64,000 nucleotides of DNA from G965267335 sp965267335 (GTDB lineage: Bacteria; Bacteroidota; Bacteroidia; Cytophagales; JAAEPT01): positions 3,720,001 to 3,784,000 of the forward strand of contig OZ253953.1 of the NCBI GenBank assembly GCA_965267335.1. The letters are read 5' to 3'. Position numbers and translations under genes: made by a program. Positions within the stretch are counted from its first letter, which is position 1; the number at the start of each line of letters is the position of its first letter. Of the stretch, positions 16,332 through 24,326 are shown one piece after another. Below the pieces are notes generated by a model. It was not told the origin of the DNA. It saw only the letters and a program-made list of their open reading frames with translations, and did not search any database.

Positions 16332-17480
16332 CTAAGCCAGAGCCTGATCCAAATCAGCGATCAGGTCCTCAATATCCTCTATTCCAACACTCAGCCGGAT
16401 TAATCCATCGGATAGTCCGGCTTTTTTTCTTTCTTCTGCAGGAATACTGGCGTGCGTCATCGTTGCCGGATGCCCGCAAAGTGACTCAACACCTCCAAGC
16501 GATTCAGCCAGATTAAATATATCCAGTTTCTCCAGAACTTTGATAGCGTCCTCCGAGCGCTCTCCTTTCAAGGTAAATGACACCATACCGCCATAATTGT
16601 TCATCTGTTCTTTGGCAACACTATGATTAGGGTGGTTTTCAAATCCCGGATAATAAACCCTTTCAATACGAGGATGGGACTGCAGATGATTAGCAACCGC
16701 TTCCGCATTTTTACAATGACGATCCATACGCAAGTGCAATGTTTTTACGCCACGCAACACCAAAAAGCTATCCATTGGCCCAGGAACTGCACCCGAAGCA
16801 TTCTGTATAAAAGCAAGATCATCATTAAGCTTAGAATCATTGACGACAACCGCCCCCATAACCACATCGCTGTGTCCGCCTAAGTATTTGGTTACTGAGT
16901 GCACAATAATATCAGCACCTAATTTTAATGGTGTTTGTAAATAGGGAGTCGCAAAGGTATTGTCCACAGCCAAAAGAATATCATTCGCTTTAGCCACTTC
17001 ACTTACCATCTTTATGTCTATAATATTCAAAAGTGGATTAGTAGGAGTTTCTACCCATATTAACTTCGTATGCTCGGTAATGGCTTGCTTAATGTCCTGC
17101 TCACTATTCATTGCAATGAATTTGAACTTCAGTCCGTAATTCTCAAAGACTTTAGTAAAAAGGCGGTATGTACCACCATACAGGTCATTTGTGGCAATAA
17201 TTTCATCTCCTGGCTTAAACAATTTGAGAACCGCATCAGTCGCAGCCAACCCGGAGGCAAATGCCAAGCCATGCTTACCTTCTTCCAGAGCTGCAATACT
17301 TTCCTGAACGGCATCCCTAGTTGGGTTGTGTGTCCTTGAGTATTCATATCCCTTATGATCACCGGGAGACTTCTGTACATAAGTACTTGTCTGATAAATA
17401 GGTGTCATGATTGCTCCTGTGGTTGGATCAGGCTTCACTCCTGCCCTGATGGCTTTAGTACCAAATTTCATCGCCTTCAC
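16332..17480 (-). CDS. Cystathionine gamma-synthase / gamma-lyase family PLP enzyme
   Basis: This 382-residue protein is a complete Cys/Met metabolism PLP-dependent enzyme. YEYSRTHNPTRDAVQ (45-59) contacts the neighbouring active site's PLP phosphate, ASGLAATDAVL is at 75-85, VDNTFATPYLQ is at 172-182, and SVTKYLGGHSD holds the Schiff-base Lys198. The family includes cystathionine gamma-synthase, gamma-lyase and beta-lyase; sequence alone does not separate them reliably. It would act in the cytosol in transsulfuration or methionine synthesis. An in-frame Met4 (MKFGTK) is an alternative start. It converges with the fibre gene with a 4-nt gap and is divergent from the VTT gene. I see no SAM riboswitch in its short leader. 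Confidence 0.88.
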   Translation of the reverse strand: MKAMKFGTKAIRAGVKPDPTTGAIMTPIYQTSTYVQKSPGDHKGYEYSRTHNPTRDAVQESIAALEEGKHGLAFASGLAATDAVLKLFKPGDEIIATNDLYGGTYRLFTKVFENYGLKFKFIAMNSEQDIKQAITEHTKLIWVETPTNPLLNIIDIKMVSEVAKANDILLAVDNTFATPYLQTPLKLGADIIVHSVTKYLGGHSDVVMGAVVVNDSKLNDDLAFIQNASGAVPGPMDSFLVLRGVKTLHLRMDRHCKNAEAVANHLQSHPRIERVYYPGFENHPNHSVAKEQMNNYGGMVSFTLKGERSEDAIKVLEKLDIFNLAESLGGVESLCGHPATMTHASIPAEERKKAGLSDGLIRLSVGIEDIEDLIADLDQALA

Positions 17481-17532
17481 TTTTGTTTCTATTGCAATTT
17501 ATACAAAATTTGAAAGAGCTGATTGATTTGAG

Positions 17533-18204
17533 TTGAGAAGAAAAAGGACCACCCTTTATTGGTTATTATTTGCTTACACCATTGTGGTACCTGCTACTAC
17601 ATCTGGCCTGCTTACCTCTCTGGCTATAACCTACAATGACGAATTAGCGGATGCTACATTAATTTCCTGGATAATTATCTTTTTAGTCTCGAGTGTAACT
17701 ATGGCACTTGCATTGACTCCATCCACCTTCATTGCCTTGTGCAGTGGATACTTTCTCGGATGGCAGGGCTTACTTTATTTTATCCCTTCCTACCTCATTG
17801 CTTCAATAATCGCCTGGTTTTTTGCCGGATTATTCAATTTTGATAGTCTACTGGAGTATCTGAATGAAAAACCCAAAGTCCGAACCTTTATAAAAACGTT
17901 GGAACGGAGTGATCGATCATTTGTCTTTGTAGGGCGCTTATCTCCGATATTACCATTCGCCTTAATGAACCTTATTTTCCGGACGTTAAAAATCCGTTTC
18001 AAAATATTTTTCGTTTTCGGAGGGCTGGGTATGCTACCCAGGTCAATACTTGCCCTATGGACAGGCACACAAATTCAGTCATTTATGTCCCATAGCTTCT
18101 GGAGTAATGAAAATATAGTCGGGAAAATAGCTTTCATTTCTTTTATACTTATATCGATTGTCTACTTTGGATTGAAAATCAGAAAGTCCATTATTAGACG
18201 CTGA
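17533..18204 (+). CDS. TVP38/TMEM64 (VTT-domain) inner-membrane protein
   Basis: This 223-residue polytopic protein has hydrophobic segments near residues 8-27, 42-62, 70-92, 135-150, 155-175 and 195-212. The core holds the VTT (SNARE-associated/DedA-like) motif: ALCSGYFLGWQGLLYFIPSYLIAS followed by FVGRLSPILPFALMN and GMLPRSILALWTGTQ, with the conserved Arg-x-x-Pro-x-x-Pro and Pro-Arg. Such proteins are implicated in lipid scrambling or transport in the inner membrane. The start is TTG at 17533; the next in-frame ATG would remove the first two segments. It stands alone between divergent and co-directional neighbours. Confidence 0.8.
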   Translation: MRRKRTTLYWLLFAYTIVVPATTSGLLTSLAITYNDELADATLISWIIIFLVSSVTMALALTPSTFIALCSGYFLGWQGLLYFIPSYLIASIIAWFFAGLFNFDSLLEYLNEKPKVRTFIKTLERSDRSFVFVGRLSPILPFALMNLIFRTLKIRFKIFFVFGGLGMLPRSILALWTGTQIQSFMSHSFWSNENIVGKIAFISFILISIVYFGLKIRKSIIRR

Positions 18205-18218
18205 TAACCTGATATTTA

Positions 18219-18240
18219 CAGAAATTACCAGAAATTAACA
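18219..18240 (+). repeat. Two 10-bp direct repeats upstream of an outer-membrane protein gene
   Basis: CAGAAATTAC and CAGAAATTAA lie head to tail, spaced 10 bp apart (one helical turn), just upstream of the -7 box at 18251 where a -33 element would be. They could bind a dimeric activator side by side. Confidence 0.35.
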
Positions 18241-18250
18241 GCTAGTTCCT

Positions 18251-18258
18251 TATATTTG
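18251..18258 (+). promoter_or_regulatory. Bacteroidota -7 promoter box (TATATTTG)
   Basis: TATATTTG fits TAnnTTTG and lies 23 bp before the ATG at 18282. The -33 region is occupied by 10-bp direct repeats instead of a clear TTG box. Confidence 0.5.
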
Positions 18259-18281
18259 AGGGACTAATCTAACTATCCACA

Positions 18282-19730
18282 ATGAAAAAGATACTACTAG
18301 GCGTTCTGTCATTAGCTATGATGACAAGCGTTTTTGCTCAACAAGAAGGAAGTGCATTTACATCAACTGGACGGGCCGTTTCTACCACATTTGCCCGAGA
18401 CTATGAATCACTAGATATTAATCCCGCCAATCTTTCACTTGGTATGGGGTATGAAGGCAAAAAACTATCCTTTGGTCTTGGTGAAATGGGAATTTCAGGA
18501 TTTTCCAATGCCTTAACAAAAGAGCAACTATTAGGCGGAGGCGGTGAGTATAACAAAGAAGAATCTCTATTAAGTTTAATTGAAGCGGGAACGGCATTCA
18601 ATGCCGATGTTGCCCCCCTCAGCTTTTGTTTCTTCCATGAAAAAGCAGGTGGTTTTGCCATTAACACAAAAGACAGGGTTCAGTTTTTTGCGAAACTCAA
18701 TGAGCAAACTGCGGATATATTAGTCAACGGATATGAGGCATCATACTTCGATAGTTTGCAAATTGATAATGGTGGTAGCATAGAAACAATTGCCAATGAC
18801 CCTTCTATGTACGACTTTGATACATTGAATATTTTAAAAGGACTCTCCAGCATAAGTAGCCAACTCCTTTCAGATTTACTGGACGGAACCAGAATCAACG
18901 TTTCCTGGACTCGTGAGTACAACATCGGCTGGGGTAAAAAATTTGTGAGTAATGATGGATTTGAATTAGGCTTAGGTACGGCAGTAAAATATGTTCAAGG
19001 GTTTGCCGTCATGAATATTGGCGTTGATGACGATGGCAAACTGAATGTATTCTCATCCTTATCTCCGGACTTCGGTTTTGATGTTACTGGGTCAACTTCA
19101 TCAGATTTTAATTTTACCGTCAACCCAACTCCAGTCGGTAGTGGTATCGGAATGGACTTTGGAGTAAATATTAAACTGAAAGATAAGTTTCATTTTGGAG
19201 CAGCGGTCAACAACCTGGGTTCTATGAAATGGACAGGGCAAGCTTATTCCGTTAAAGACACCGTCCTAACTGAATTCGAAAGTGGTGGTTTTGATAGCTA
19301 CAACTATCCTGCGGAGATAAGTGAAGTAGTTTCAGATGGCGATTTATTTACCTTCGAAGCCGAAGATGAGCTTAAAGTTGCTCTGCCCAGTACATTCAGG
19401 TTTGGTGCCAGCATTGACTTCATTGAAAATAAACTTCATATCGGTGCTGATGTAGTTGTGCCTCTAAATAATGTCCCCGGAAATTTTGAACAACCGATTA
19501 TTGGACTTGGAGGTGATTTCAGAGTAATGAATTGGCTGGAATTGGAAACCGGATTCAACTATGGAGGTAATACACAAAAAAGACTGAATATGCCTATCGG
19601 TATAACTTTCCACGTGGGCCAGAGTGGCACATGGGAAGCTGGTGTTGCCTCAAGAGACATAATTACCTGGTTAAGAAACAACGGACCAAACGTATCTGCC
19701 GCACTCGGTTTATTGCGGTTCAGATTCTAA
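18282..19730 (+). CDS. DUF5723-like outer-membrane beta-barrel protein
   Basis: This 482-residue protein has a clean signal peptide (MKKILLGVLSLAMMTSVFAQ, cleavage after residue 19 or 20). The mature N-terminus contains ARDYESLDINPANLSLG, the pattern that opens many Bacteroidota outer-membrane proteins of the FadL-like/DUF5723 group. The rest alternates short polar and aromatic strands and ends in LGLLRFRF with a terminal phenylalanine, as expected for a Bam-inserted barrel. It has its own -7 box and a hairpin terminator just downstream. Localisation is well supported; the transported or bound ligand is unknown. Confidence 0.75.
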   Translation: MKKILLGVLSLAMMTSVFAQQEGSAFTSTGRAVSTTFARDYESLDINPANLSLGMGYEGKKLSFGLGEMGISGFSNALTKEQLLGGGGEYNKEESLLSLIEAGTAFNADVAPLSFCFFHEKAGGFAINTKDRVQFFAKLNEQTADILVNGYEASYFDSLQIDNGGSIETIANDPSMYDFDTLNILKGLSSISSQLLSDLLDGTRINVSWTREYNIGWGKKFVSNDGFELGLGTAVKYVQGFAVMNIGVDDDGKLNVFSSLSPDFGFDVTGSTSSDFNFTVNPTPVGSGIGMDFGVNIKLKDKFHFGAAVNNLGSMKWTGQAYSVKDTVLTEFESGGFDSYNYPAEISEVVSDGDLFTFEAEDELKVALPSTFRFGASIDFIENKLHIGADVVVPLNNVPGNFEQPIIGLGGDFRVMNWLELETGFNYGGNTQKRLNMPIGITFHVGQSGTWEAGVASRDIITWLRNNGPNVSAALGLLRFRF

Positions 19731-19738
19731 AAAAACAG

Positions 19739-19777
19739 AAGCTGGTTAGGGCTATCATACCTTGACCAGCTTTCTTT
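19739..19777. terminator. Bidirectional rho-independent terminator
   Basis: AAGCTGGT and ACCAGCTT pair with further partial pairing toward the loop, flanked by A-rich sequence on the left and T-rich sequence on the right. It serves both the outer-membrane protein gene (plus) and the small unknown gene (minus). Confidence 0.75.
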
Positions 19778-20113
19778 TTAAAGTTTCTTAAAACTGATTT
19801 TCGTTCCCTCATGGACCTCTTTTACGTCCGGATTCCGACTGTAAATACCACGTGGCAGATCAATGGTCATTGATTGCTCTTTCGTTATTAAACAACCATT
19901 TACGAACTCCCATGTTATTAGGTCTACATATAACTGGCTACCTTGAATGTGAGCCTTGCATCCTGCGATTCCCTTATATGACAGTATCACATCGTACTCA
20001 CCATCATAATAGTTCAACTCAACAAATGGACTGGGGTACGGAATGTTGTTATAGACTTTATTAAACGCATAAATATCCCTCGATTCTAATATTTCATTCT
20101 TTAAAGAAATCAT
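19778..20113 (-). CDS. Small protein of unknown function (111 aa)
   Basis: The start is best placed at the ATG at 20113 (MISLKNEI). An upstream in-frame TTG adds three residues. There is no signal peptide or membrane segment. The sequence alternates beta-prone stretches (FVELNYYDGEYDVILSYKG, SQLYVDLITWEFVNG, SMTIDLPRGIY) and could form a small beta-sandwich. I do not recognise a family. It is monocistronic, bounded by the terminator at 19739-19777, and divergent from the Cache sensor kinase gene at 20256. Confidence 0.6.
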   Translation of the reverse strand: MISLKNEILESRDIYAFNKVYNNIPYPSPFVELNYYDGEYDVILSYKGIAGCKAHIQGSQLYVDLITWEFVNGCLITKEQSMTIDLPRGIYSRNPDVKEVHEGTKISFKKL

Positions 20114-20255
20114 ATCAAACAAGTTTTAGTTAAACATTTAATTAAAAACATTCTTAGCAACAGCTATACCAGAACAATTTCTTCTGTCAATTTGTCACTT
20201 TAGTTTTAACTAATCACAAGTCTTTGATTAATTTGTAATTAAATCTGTTGATTAA

Positions 20256-22076
20256 ATGGCACACAAAACAAGATCACTTACCAAACGATTAATTTTTGCT
20301 TACCTGATTGTAGGTGTTGTTACGGTCACCACCATTACTGCTTTTTTTTATTTCAACTTAAAAAGTTCATTGCTGGAAAGGACATTTGCTCAGCTTTCTT
20401 CGATTAATATGCTGAAAAAGAAAAACATAGAAGCTAAAGTTCAGCAAGCTTTTGAGCAAGTCGATGGTTTTATAGAGGATTTTAGGGTGTCGGAGTTTTG
20501 CAATGACAGCTCCTGTGTTGACTTCCACGAACTTCCGCTTATTTCCAGAGAGTTTCAATTTAAGGAACTACTGATTTTCGATAAGAACCTGAATGTTCTC
20601 TATCAATCAAAAAAAGAGATTAAAAAACTACCTCTAATAAAACGTAGTATTAAAAAATTTCCATCAGAGACAAGTTTCCTTCAAGACTACACAGGAACCT
20701 CTGAAGAACACCTTTCTATTTATCTGATTACAAAAGTTTCCATGGGAGAAAATGGTGTTGGTTACGTAGTAGTACGCAAGCCCTTTGAGACTATTCAGGA
20801 AATACTGTATCAGCGAACCGGAATGGGTAAAACCGGAGAGTCCTATATCGTTGGTTCAGACCTTAAAATGCGCTCAAAATCCAGGTTCTTGAGACAGAAA
20901 ACACCGCTCAGTATTGAAGTAAAAACACCTGCATCCATCAATAGCACCAAGGGAAATATAGGAAGTGAAATTCTTGACGACTATCGCGGTGTACCCGTAT
21001 TAAGTTACTATAGGCCGCTGGAAATCAATAACATACAATGGGGTATCATCACGGAAATTGATGTCAAGGAGGCAATGGTACCTATTTACAAATCCATATA
21101 TAAACTTATTTGGATAAGTGTAGCCGTACTGCTTTTACTGAGTCTGGTAACGTGGATTATGGCCACACGCATAACCGCTCCAATTAAGTTCCTTAACCGA
21201 ATCATAACCCAATTATCAAAGGGACGATTGCCTGATGAGTCATTTGAGACAAATAGTAAAGACGAAATTGGACAAATACTATCCGCTATGAACGAATTGG
21301 TTAAGTCTTTGAAACATACCGCGGCCTTTGCTCTGGAAATTGGTAAGGGTAATTTCAAGACAGAATACGCTCCCCTGAGCAATCATGACACATTGGGGCA
21401 TTCACTTCAACAAATGAAGGATGAGCTGATTGCCCTAAATGTTCAAAAAAGTAAGCTTGAAAAACAGAGTAAAATCAAGCTTGTGCAAGGCCAGGAAAAG
21501 GAGAGAGCCCGCGTGGCTAAGGAACTTCATGATGGCATTGGACCTTTGCTCACCACAATCAAGCTACACCTCAAAAACAGCGATGTAGACAAAAAAATCA
21601 GAAAACTAATTGATGATACCATAACAGAAGTGCGCAGGTTATCAGCAAACTTAATGCCCTCTGTACTAATTGACTTTGGCATTGGACCGGCACTGGAAAA
21701 TCTTATAAATTCCTTTAAAGAAGCGAGTAACATTAGTTTTGAGTACCAAAATGAAATCACTGACCCTTCGCTCATTGATAATGACACTAACATTTGTATC
21801 TACAGAATTGCACAAGAATCCATAAATAACATAGCAAAGCACTCAGGTGCCGATAAGGTCAAGCTATCCGTTACGCAATTTGATGATAAAGTAGTATTTT
21901 ACATAAAGGATAACGGACATGGCTTTAATGTATCGAACTATCAGTATGAAAAACTCAGCTCCAATGGAATCAGGAATATGGAGGAGCGGGTGAAAGTCCT
22001 AGATGGCAAATTTTTTATTAATTCGTCCGAAAATGGAACTGAAATAGAAGTAGAAATCCCTTTAAATAATGGATAA
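20256..22076 (+). CDS. Cache-type sensor histidine kinase (HAMP, HisKA_3)
   Basis: This 606-residue kinase has one membrane segment at residues 11-33, a large periplasmic Cache-like sensor (about 34-283, with TGMGKTGESYIVGSD near 188-202), and a second membrane segment at about 284-303. A HAMP domain (304-355), a NarL-class HisKA_3 dimerisation helix with phosphoacceptor His425 (ARVAKELHDGIGP) and a C-terminal HATPase domain (DNGHGF and NGIRNMEER boxes) follow. It should autophosphorylate in response to a small periplasmic ligand. The stop overlaps the start of the LuxR-type regulator by 8 nt, giving a clear cognate pair. The pair reads toward the duplicated GPKAKN cassettes. Confidence 0.9.
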   Translation: MAHKTRSLTKRLIFAYLIVGVVTVTTITAFFYFNLKSSLLERTFAQLSSINMLKKKNIEAKVQQAFEQVDGFIEDFRVSEFCNDSSCVDFHELPLISREFQFKELLIFDKNLNVLYQSKKEIKKLPLIKRSIKKFPSETSFLQDYTGTSEEHLSIYLITKVSMGENGVGYVVVRKPFETIQEILYQRTGMGKTGESYIVGSDLKMRSKSRFLRQKTPLSIEVKTPASINSTKGNIGSEILDDYRGVPVLSYYRPLEINNIQWGIITEIDVKEAMVPIYKSIYKLIWISVAVLLLLSLVTWIMATRITAPIKFLNRIITQLSKGRLPDESFETNSKDEIGQILSAMNELVKSLKHTAAFALEIGKGNFKTEYAPLSNHDTLGHSLQQMKDELIALNVQKSKLEKQSKIKLVQGQEKERARVAKELHDGIGPLLTTIKLHLKNSDVDKKIRKLIDDTITEVRRLSANLMPSVLIDFGIGPALENLINSFKEASNISFEYQNEITDPSLIDNDTNICIYRIAQESINNIAKHSGADKVKLSVTQFDDKVVFYIKDNGHGFNVSNYQYEKLSSNGIRNMEERVKVLDGKFFINSSENGTEIEVEIPLNNG

Positions 22077-22701
22077 AATAAAAATAGGATTAGCCGATGA
22101 TCACAAACTATTCCGTGATGGGCTAAAATCAATCATCGACAGAACTGACTTATATCAAGTAGCATTCGATGTTGATAATGGAAACAAACTACTCGAGGCA
22201 CTAAAAGCAAACCCTGATGTTACAACAGTACTGGTAGATATTAGTATGCCTGAACTTAGTGGAATTGAAGCCACCAAGATCGCCAAAGAGAAATTTCCGG
22301 AGGTCAAGTTTATTCTCCTTACTATGCACAATGAAGGCCAATATGTCGCGCAAAGCGTAAGAAGTGGTGCTTATGGCTATTTATTGAAAAATGTTGATGA
22401 AGAAGAATTACTTGATGCCATCAAAACGGTAGTCAGCGGAAAAAAATACTTCAATGCTGAAATATCGGAACTTTTGTATACGAATATGGCAACCGAAGCC
22501 AACGATCATCAGCAGCTATCCCCGCGTGAAACTGAAATCCTTAAACTGGTGGCTGATGGAGAAACGACTAAAATCATTGCAGACAAACTGTGTGTAAGCA
22601 CCAGAACCGTGGAGACTCACCGAGTCAATATGATGAAAAAACTCAAAGTTCAAAACACAGCTGAACTCATAAAAAAAGCCTTTGAACTACAAATAATATA
22701 G
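22069..22701 (+). CDS. NarL/LuxR-family response regulator
   Basis: This 210-residue protein has a receiver domain (1 to about 120) with the acidic pair Asp10-Asp11, phosphoacceptor Asp57 (VLVDISMPE) and a lysine in LLKN. A C-terminal LuxR helix-turn-helix (about 145-205) carries SPRETEILKLVADGETTKIIADKL and STRTVETHRVNMMKKL. It starts inside the kinase stop codon region and is the kinase's partner. The closest downstream promoter (22718-22852) carries a CCGTAT inverted repeat, a plausible binding site, so direct control of the adjacent cassette is a reasonable inference. Confidence 0.92.
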   Translation: MDKIKIGLADDHKLFRDGLKSIIDRTDLYQVAFDVDNGNKLLEALKANPDVTTVLVDISMPELSGIEATKIAKEKFPEVKFILLTMHNEGQYVAQSVRSGAYGYLLKNVDEEELLDAIKTVVSGKKYFNAEISELLYTNMATEANDHQQLSPRETEILKLVADGETTKIIADKLCVSTRTVETHRVNMMKKLKVQNTAELIKKAFELQII

Positions 22702-22717
22702 ATTTATTAAAGCACCT

Positions 22718-22745
22718 CCGTATTACTACTTAGCACTATATACGG
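22718..22745. promoter_or_regulatory. CCGTAT inverted repeat upstream of cassette copy 1
   Basis: CCGTAT (22718-22723) and ATACGG (22740-22745) are perfect inverted arms with a 16-bp spacer. They sit about 60-85 bp upstream of the -7 box at 22804, a position suited to an activator. The CTCCGTAT half-site recurs in the promoter of cassette copy 2. Confidence 0.45.
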
Positions 22746-22760
22746 GCTTTCTCCGAATAC

Positions 22761-22818
22761 TTTTTACAAAATTACCCTGATCCCTCCTCCCTCTGGAGCA
22801 GCGTATATTTGAGTATAG
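22761..22818 (+). promoter_or_regulatory. Promoter of cassette copy 1, conserved with copy 2
   Basis: This 58-bp block aligns without gaps to 23840-23897. The ends are strongly conserved (TTTTTACA at the left, and GCGTATATTTGAGTATAG at the right with 17 of 18 positions shared) and the middle is diverged. TATATTTG at 22804-22811 is a consensus -7 box. There is no good -33 box, which suggests activator dependence. Confidence 0.6.
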
Positions 22819-22852
22819 ACAATTAGTCAAATTCAAATTAAATAATACGCTC

Positions 22853-23203
22853 ATGAAAAGGTTAATTATACTATCCGCCTCATTTTTTGCATTCACCTTA
22901 GTTACTGCTCAGGCTCAGAGCACGGTAAATGAAAGAAACAATTTAAAAGGCCCAAAAGCTAAAAACCAGAAGGTAGGACAAAGATCAATCGATCAATCTG
23001 CCGATATATTTTTGATGCCTAGTGACCTACAAGGACCTAAAGCAAAAAACACCTCTTTTGCAGACCGGAATCATGGTTCTGAGACTGTTACTTCAAAAGG
23101 AGGAGGTAGAATTTTAGGACCTAAAGGGAAAAACCAGAAACATGGTTTCACGCCAAATCCTGGCAAGAGTCATATTCAAACAAACGCTCTTGCTCAAAAG
23201 TAA
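22853..23203 (+). CDS. Small exported GPKAKN-repeat protein, cassette copy 1
   Basis: This 116-residue protein has a signal peptide (residues 1 to about 21, ending TAQA). The basic mature chain carries three copies of an eight-residue motif: LKGPKAKN (31-38), LQGPKAKN (59-66) and ILGPKGKN (87-94), spaced exactly 28 residues apart. There are no cysteines, no membrane segment after the signal, and no T9SS sorting domain, so it should be periplasmic or secreted. Its paralogue lies at 23929. I do not recognise the family. The partner gene at 23228 follows after 24 bp and is probably cotranscribed. Exported location is well supported; function is unknown. Confidence 0.75.
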   Translation: MKRLIILSASFFAFTLVTAQAQSTVNERNNLKGPKAKNQKVGQRSIDQSADIFLMPSDLQGPKAKNTSFADRNHGSETVTSKGGGRILGPKGKNQKHGFTPNPGKSHIQTNALAQK

Positions 23204-23227
23204 GTCAAAGACACAACCACCGCAACC

Positions 23228-23476
23228 ATGATAAAAGCCGAAATCATAGAAAGATACATTGATACCAAAAGTTTTGGAAACGGAGTAAAGGAACTTGTTC
23301 ACGAGACCAGGTATTTCTCATCGATGAAAACGTTCTTTCAATGGTATTCAACATTCAATAAAAAACTTTGGAAGGACAATGATGAGATGGTCGATTTAGC
23401 TGAAGGAATTTTCGTAAGGTCCCAGGAAATTGATCTGGACAACACTTCCCGGGTCATATTTTCCCAGACAGATTAA
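23228..23476 (+). CDS. Small cytosolic partner protein, cassette copy 1
   Basis: This 82-residue protein has no signal peptide. It starts MIKAEIIERYIDTK and contains RYFSSMKTFFQWYSTF and KKLWKD, rich in aromatic and charged residues. A later EGIFVRSQEID is also conserved in the paralogue at 24327. A compact alpha/beta fold is likely. It lies 24 bp after the GPKAKN-repeat gene in both cassettes, so the two products are probably needed together. I know no family for it. The region that follows (23477-23928) differs from the end of cassette 2. Confidence 0.7.
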   Translation: MIKAEIIERYIDTKSFGNGVKELVHETRYFSSMKTFFQWYSTFNKKLWKDNDEMVDLAEGIFVRSQEIDLDNTSRVIFSQTD

Positions 23477-23551
23477 CAGCTGGAATCAGCTGGATAAATG
23501 GTGCTTTTACGAGAAGCCACCCTACTCCCGATTAATACAACTACAGACTTT

Positions 23552-23683
23552 ATGAAAAAGCTCTTATACCAATATGCTTCTCTGATATCACTAAGTATCC
23601 ATGTACAATATTCGAATAAAACCAAGTCATCAGCTAAGCTCTCCTCATTTGAAGATAAGTCCGATAATATCTCAAAGAAATAA
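23552..23683 (+). CDS. Doubtful small ORF (43 aa) between the cassettes
   Basis: A 43-codon frame opens with MKKLLYQYASLISLSIHV, which has signal-peptide-like character, followed by a polar Ser/Lys-rich tail. It lies between the two cassettes and before a possible terminator. There is no paralogue after cassette 2 and no clear ribosome-binding site, so it may be chance. Confidence 0.2.
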   Translation: MKKLLYQYASLISLSIHVQYSNKTKSSAKLSSFEDKSDNISKK

Positions 23684-23719
23684 TCTTAATTATCGAAGCT
23701 GTATAGCGCGCCTAACTAC

Positions 23720-23749
23720 AAAATGGGTGAGGTTCTACGCCATTTTTTT
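23720..23749 (+). terminator. Probable terminator of cassette copy 1
   Basis: AAAATGG (23720-23726) pairs with CCATTTT (23740-23746), with two further possible pairs inside and a T7 run at 23743-23749. The remaining part of the 452-bp gap 23477-23928 holds only the doubtful 43-codon ORF and the promoter of cassette copy 2. Confidence 0.5.
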
Positions 23750-23794
23750 CAAAAATGATGAATAGAATAGCTTAATCATTGTTTTTTTAAGTTC

Positions 23795-23812
23795 ATCCGT
23801 ATTTATGCGGAT
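23795..23812. promoter_or_regulatory. ATCCGTAT-type palindrome upstream of cassette copy 2
   Basis: ATCCGTATTTATGCGGAT is an 18-bp near-palindrome with perfect ATCCG/CGGAT arms and AT steps preserved inside. A further CTCCGTAC half-site follows at 23819-23826. It occupies the same upstream position as the CCGTAT repeat of copy 1 and is a candidate site for a LuxR-type regulator. Confidence 0.45.
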
Positions 23813-23839
23813 ATATCACTCCGTACTACTTCTGATATT

Positions 23840-23897
23840 TTTTTACAGAATTTTCGTGATCGAAAACGGGGTCTGAGAGGCGTATATTTAAGTATAG
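23840..23897 (+). promoter_or_regulatory. Promoter of cassette copy 2, conserved with copy 1
   Basis: This is the counterpart of 22761-22818 with identical length. The -7 box here is TATATTTA (23883-23890), one base off the TAnnTTTG consensus, so this copy may be weaker or more activator-dependent. The leader also conserves ATACG...TCATGAAAA around the start codon. Confidence 0.6.
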
Positions 23898-23928
23898 AAA
23901 CAGAAGTAAAACATAATTTATATACGTC

Positions 23929-24282
23929 ATGAAAAAGTTAATAATCTTAACAGCAGTCATATTCAGTGTTAGTATCTCTGCCTCAATGGCACAAAGTACT
24001 AGTAACAAAAGATCAAACCTTAAAGGACCAAAGGCTAAAAACCAGAAAGCATGGGACAAAAAAGCTGATCAGAAGTCAGACATTGTCGTTTTGCCTTCAG
24101 GCGATCTTAAAGGTCCAAAAGCGAAGAACACAACTCCTGCAGAACGAACTCCAAGTGATGTAGTTGTTCGCTCTAAAGGTGGCAAAAGAATCATGGGGCC
24201 TAAAGGTAAGAATCAGCGCCCAGGGACAAATTCAAGCAAGACCGATTCTGTGATCAACGAGAATGATCTTGCGCAAGAGTAA
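23929..24282 (+). CDS. Small exported GPKAKN-repeat protein, cassette copy 2
   Basis: This 117-residue protein is the paralogue of the one at 22853. It has a signal peptide ending near SMAQ (residue 22) and three motifs: LKGPKAKN (31-38), LKGPKAKN (60-67) and IMGPKGKN (88-95). Between motifs the two proteins share K/RSKGG and the DI(F/V)..PS patterns but differ elsewhere, so the eight-residue motifs are under the strongest constraint. The mature chain is Lys-rich, cysteine-free and probably disordered. The partner gene follows 44 bp downstream. The motifs could bind a polymer, a metal or a receptor; nothing in the sequence decides which. Confidence 0.75.
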   Translation: MKKLIILTAVIFSVSISASMAQSTSNKRSNLKGPKAKNQKAWDKKADQKSDIVVLPSGDLKGPKAKNTTPAERTPSDVVVRSKGGKRIMGPKGKNQRPGTNSSKTDSVINENDLAQE

Positions 24283-24326
24283 CCACTCATATACAAGTTT
24301 GTTCAGATAGTTAAGCGTAGAATAAA

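Noticed and set aside
17481..17532. Possible SAM riboswitch before the cystathionine synthase/lyase gene
   Set aside because: Only 52 bp separate the divergent genes, too short for a known SAM aptamer, and no such stem pattern is seen.
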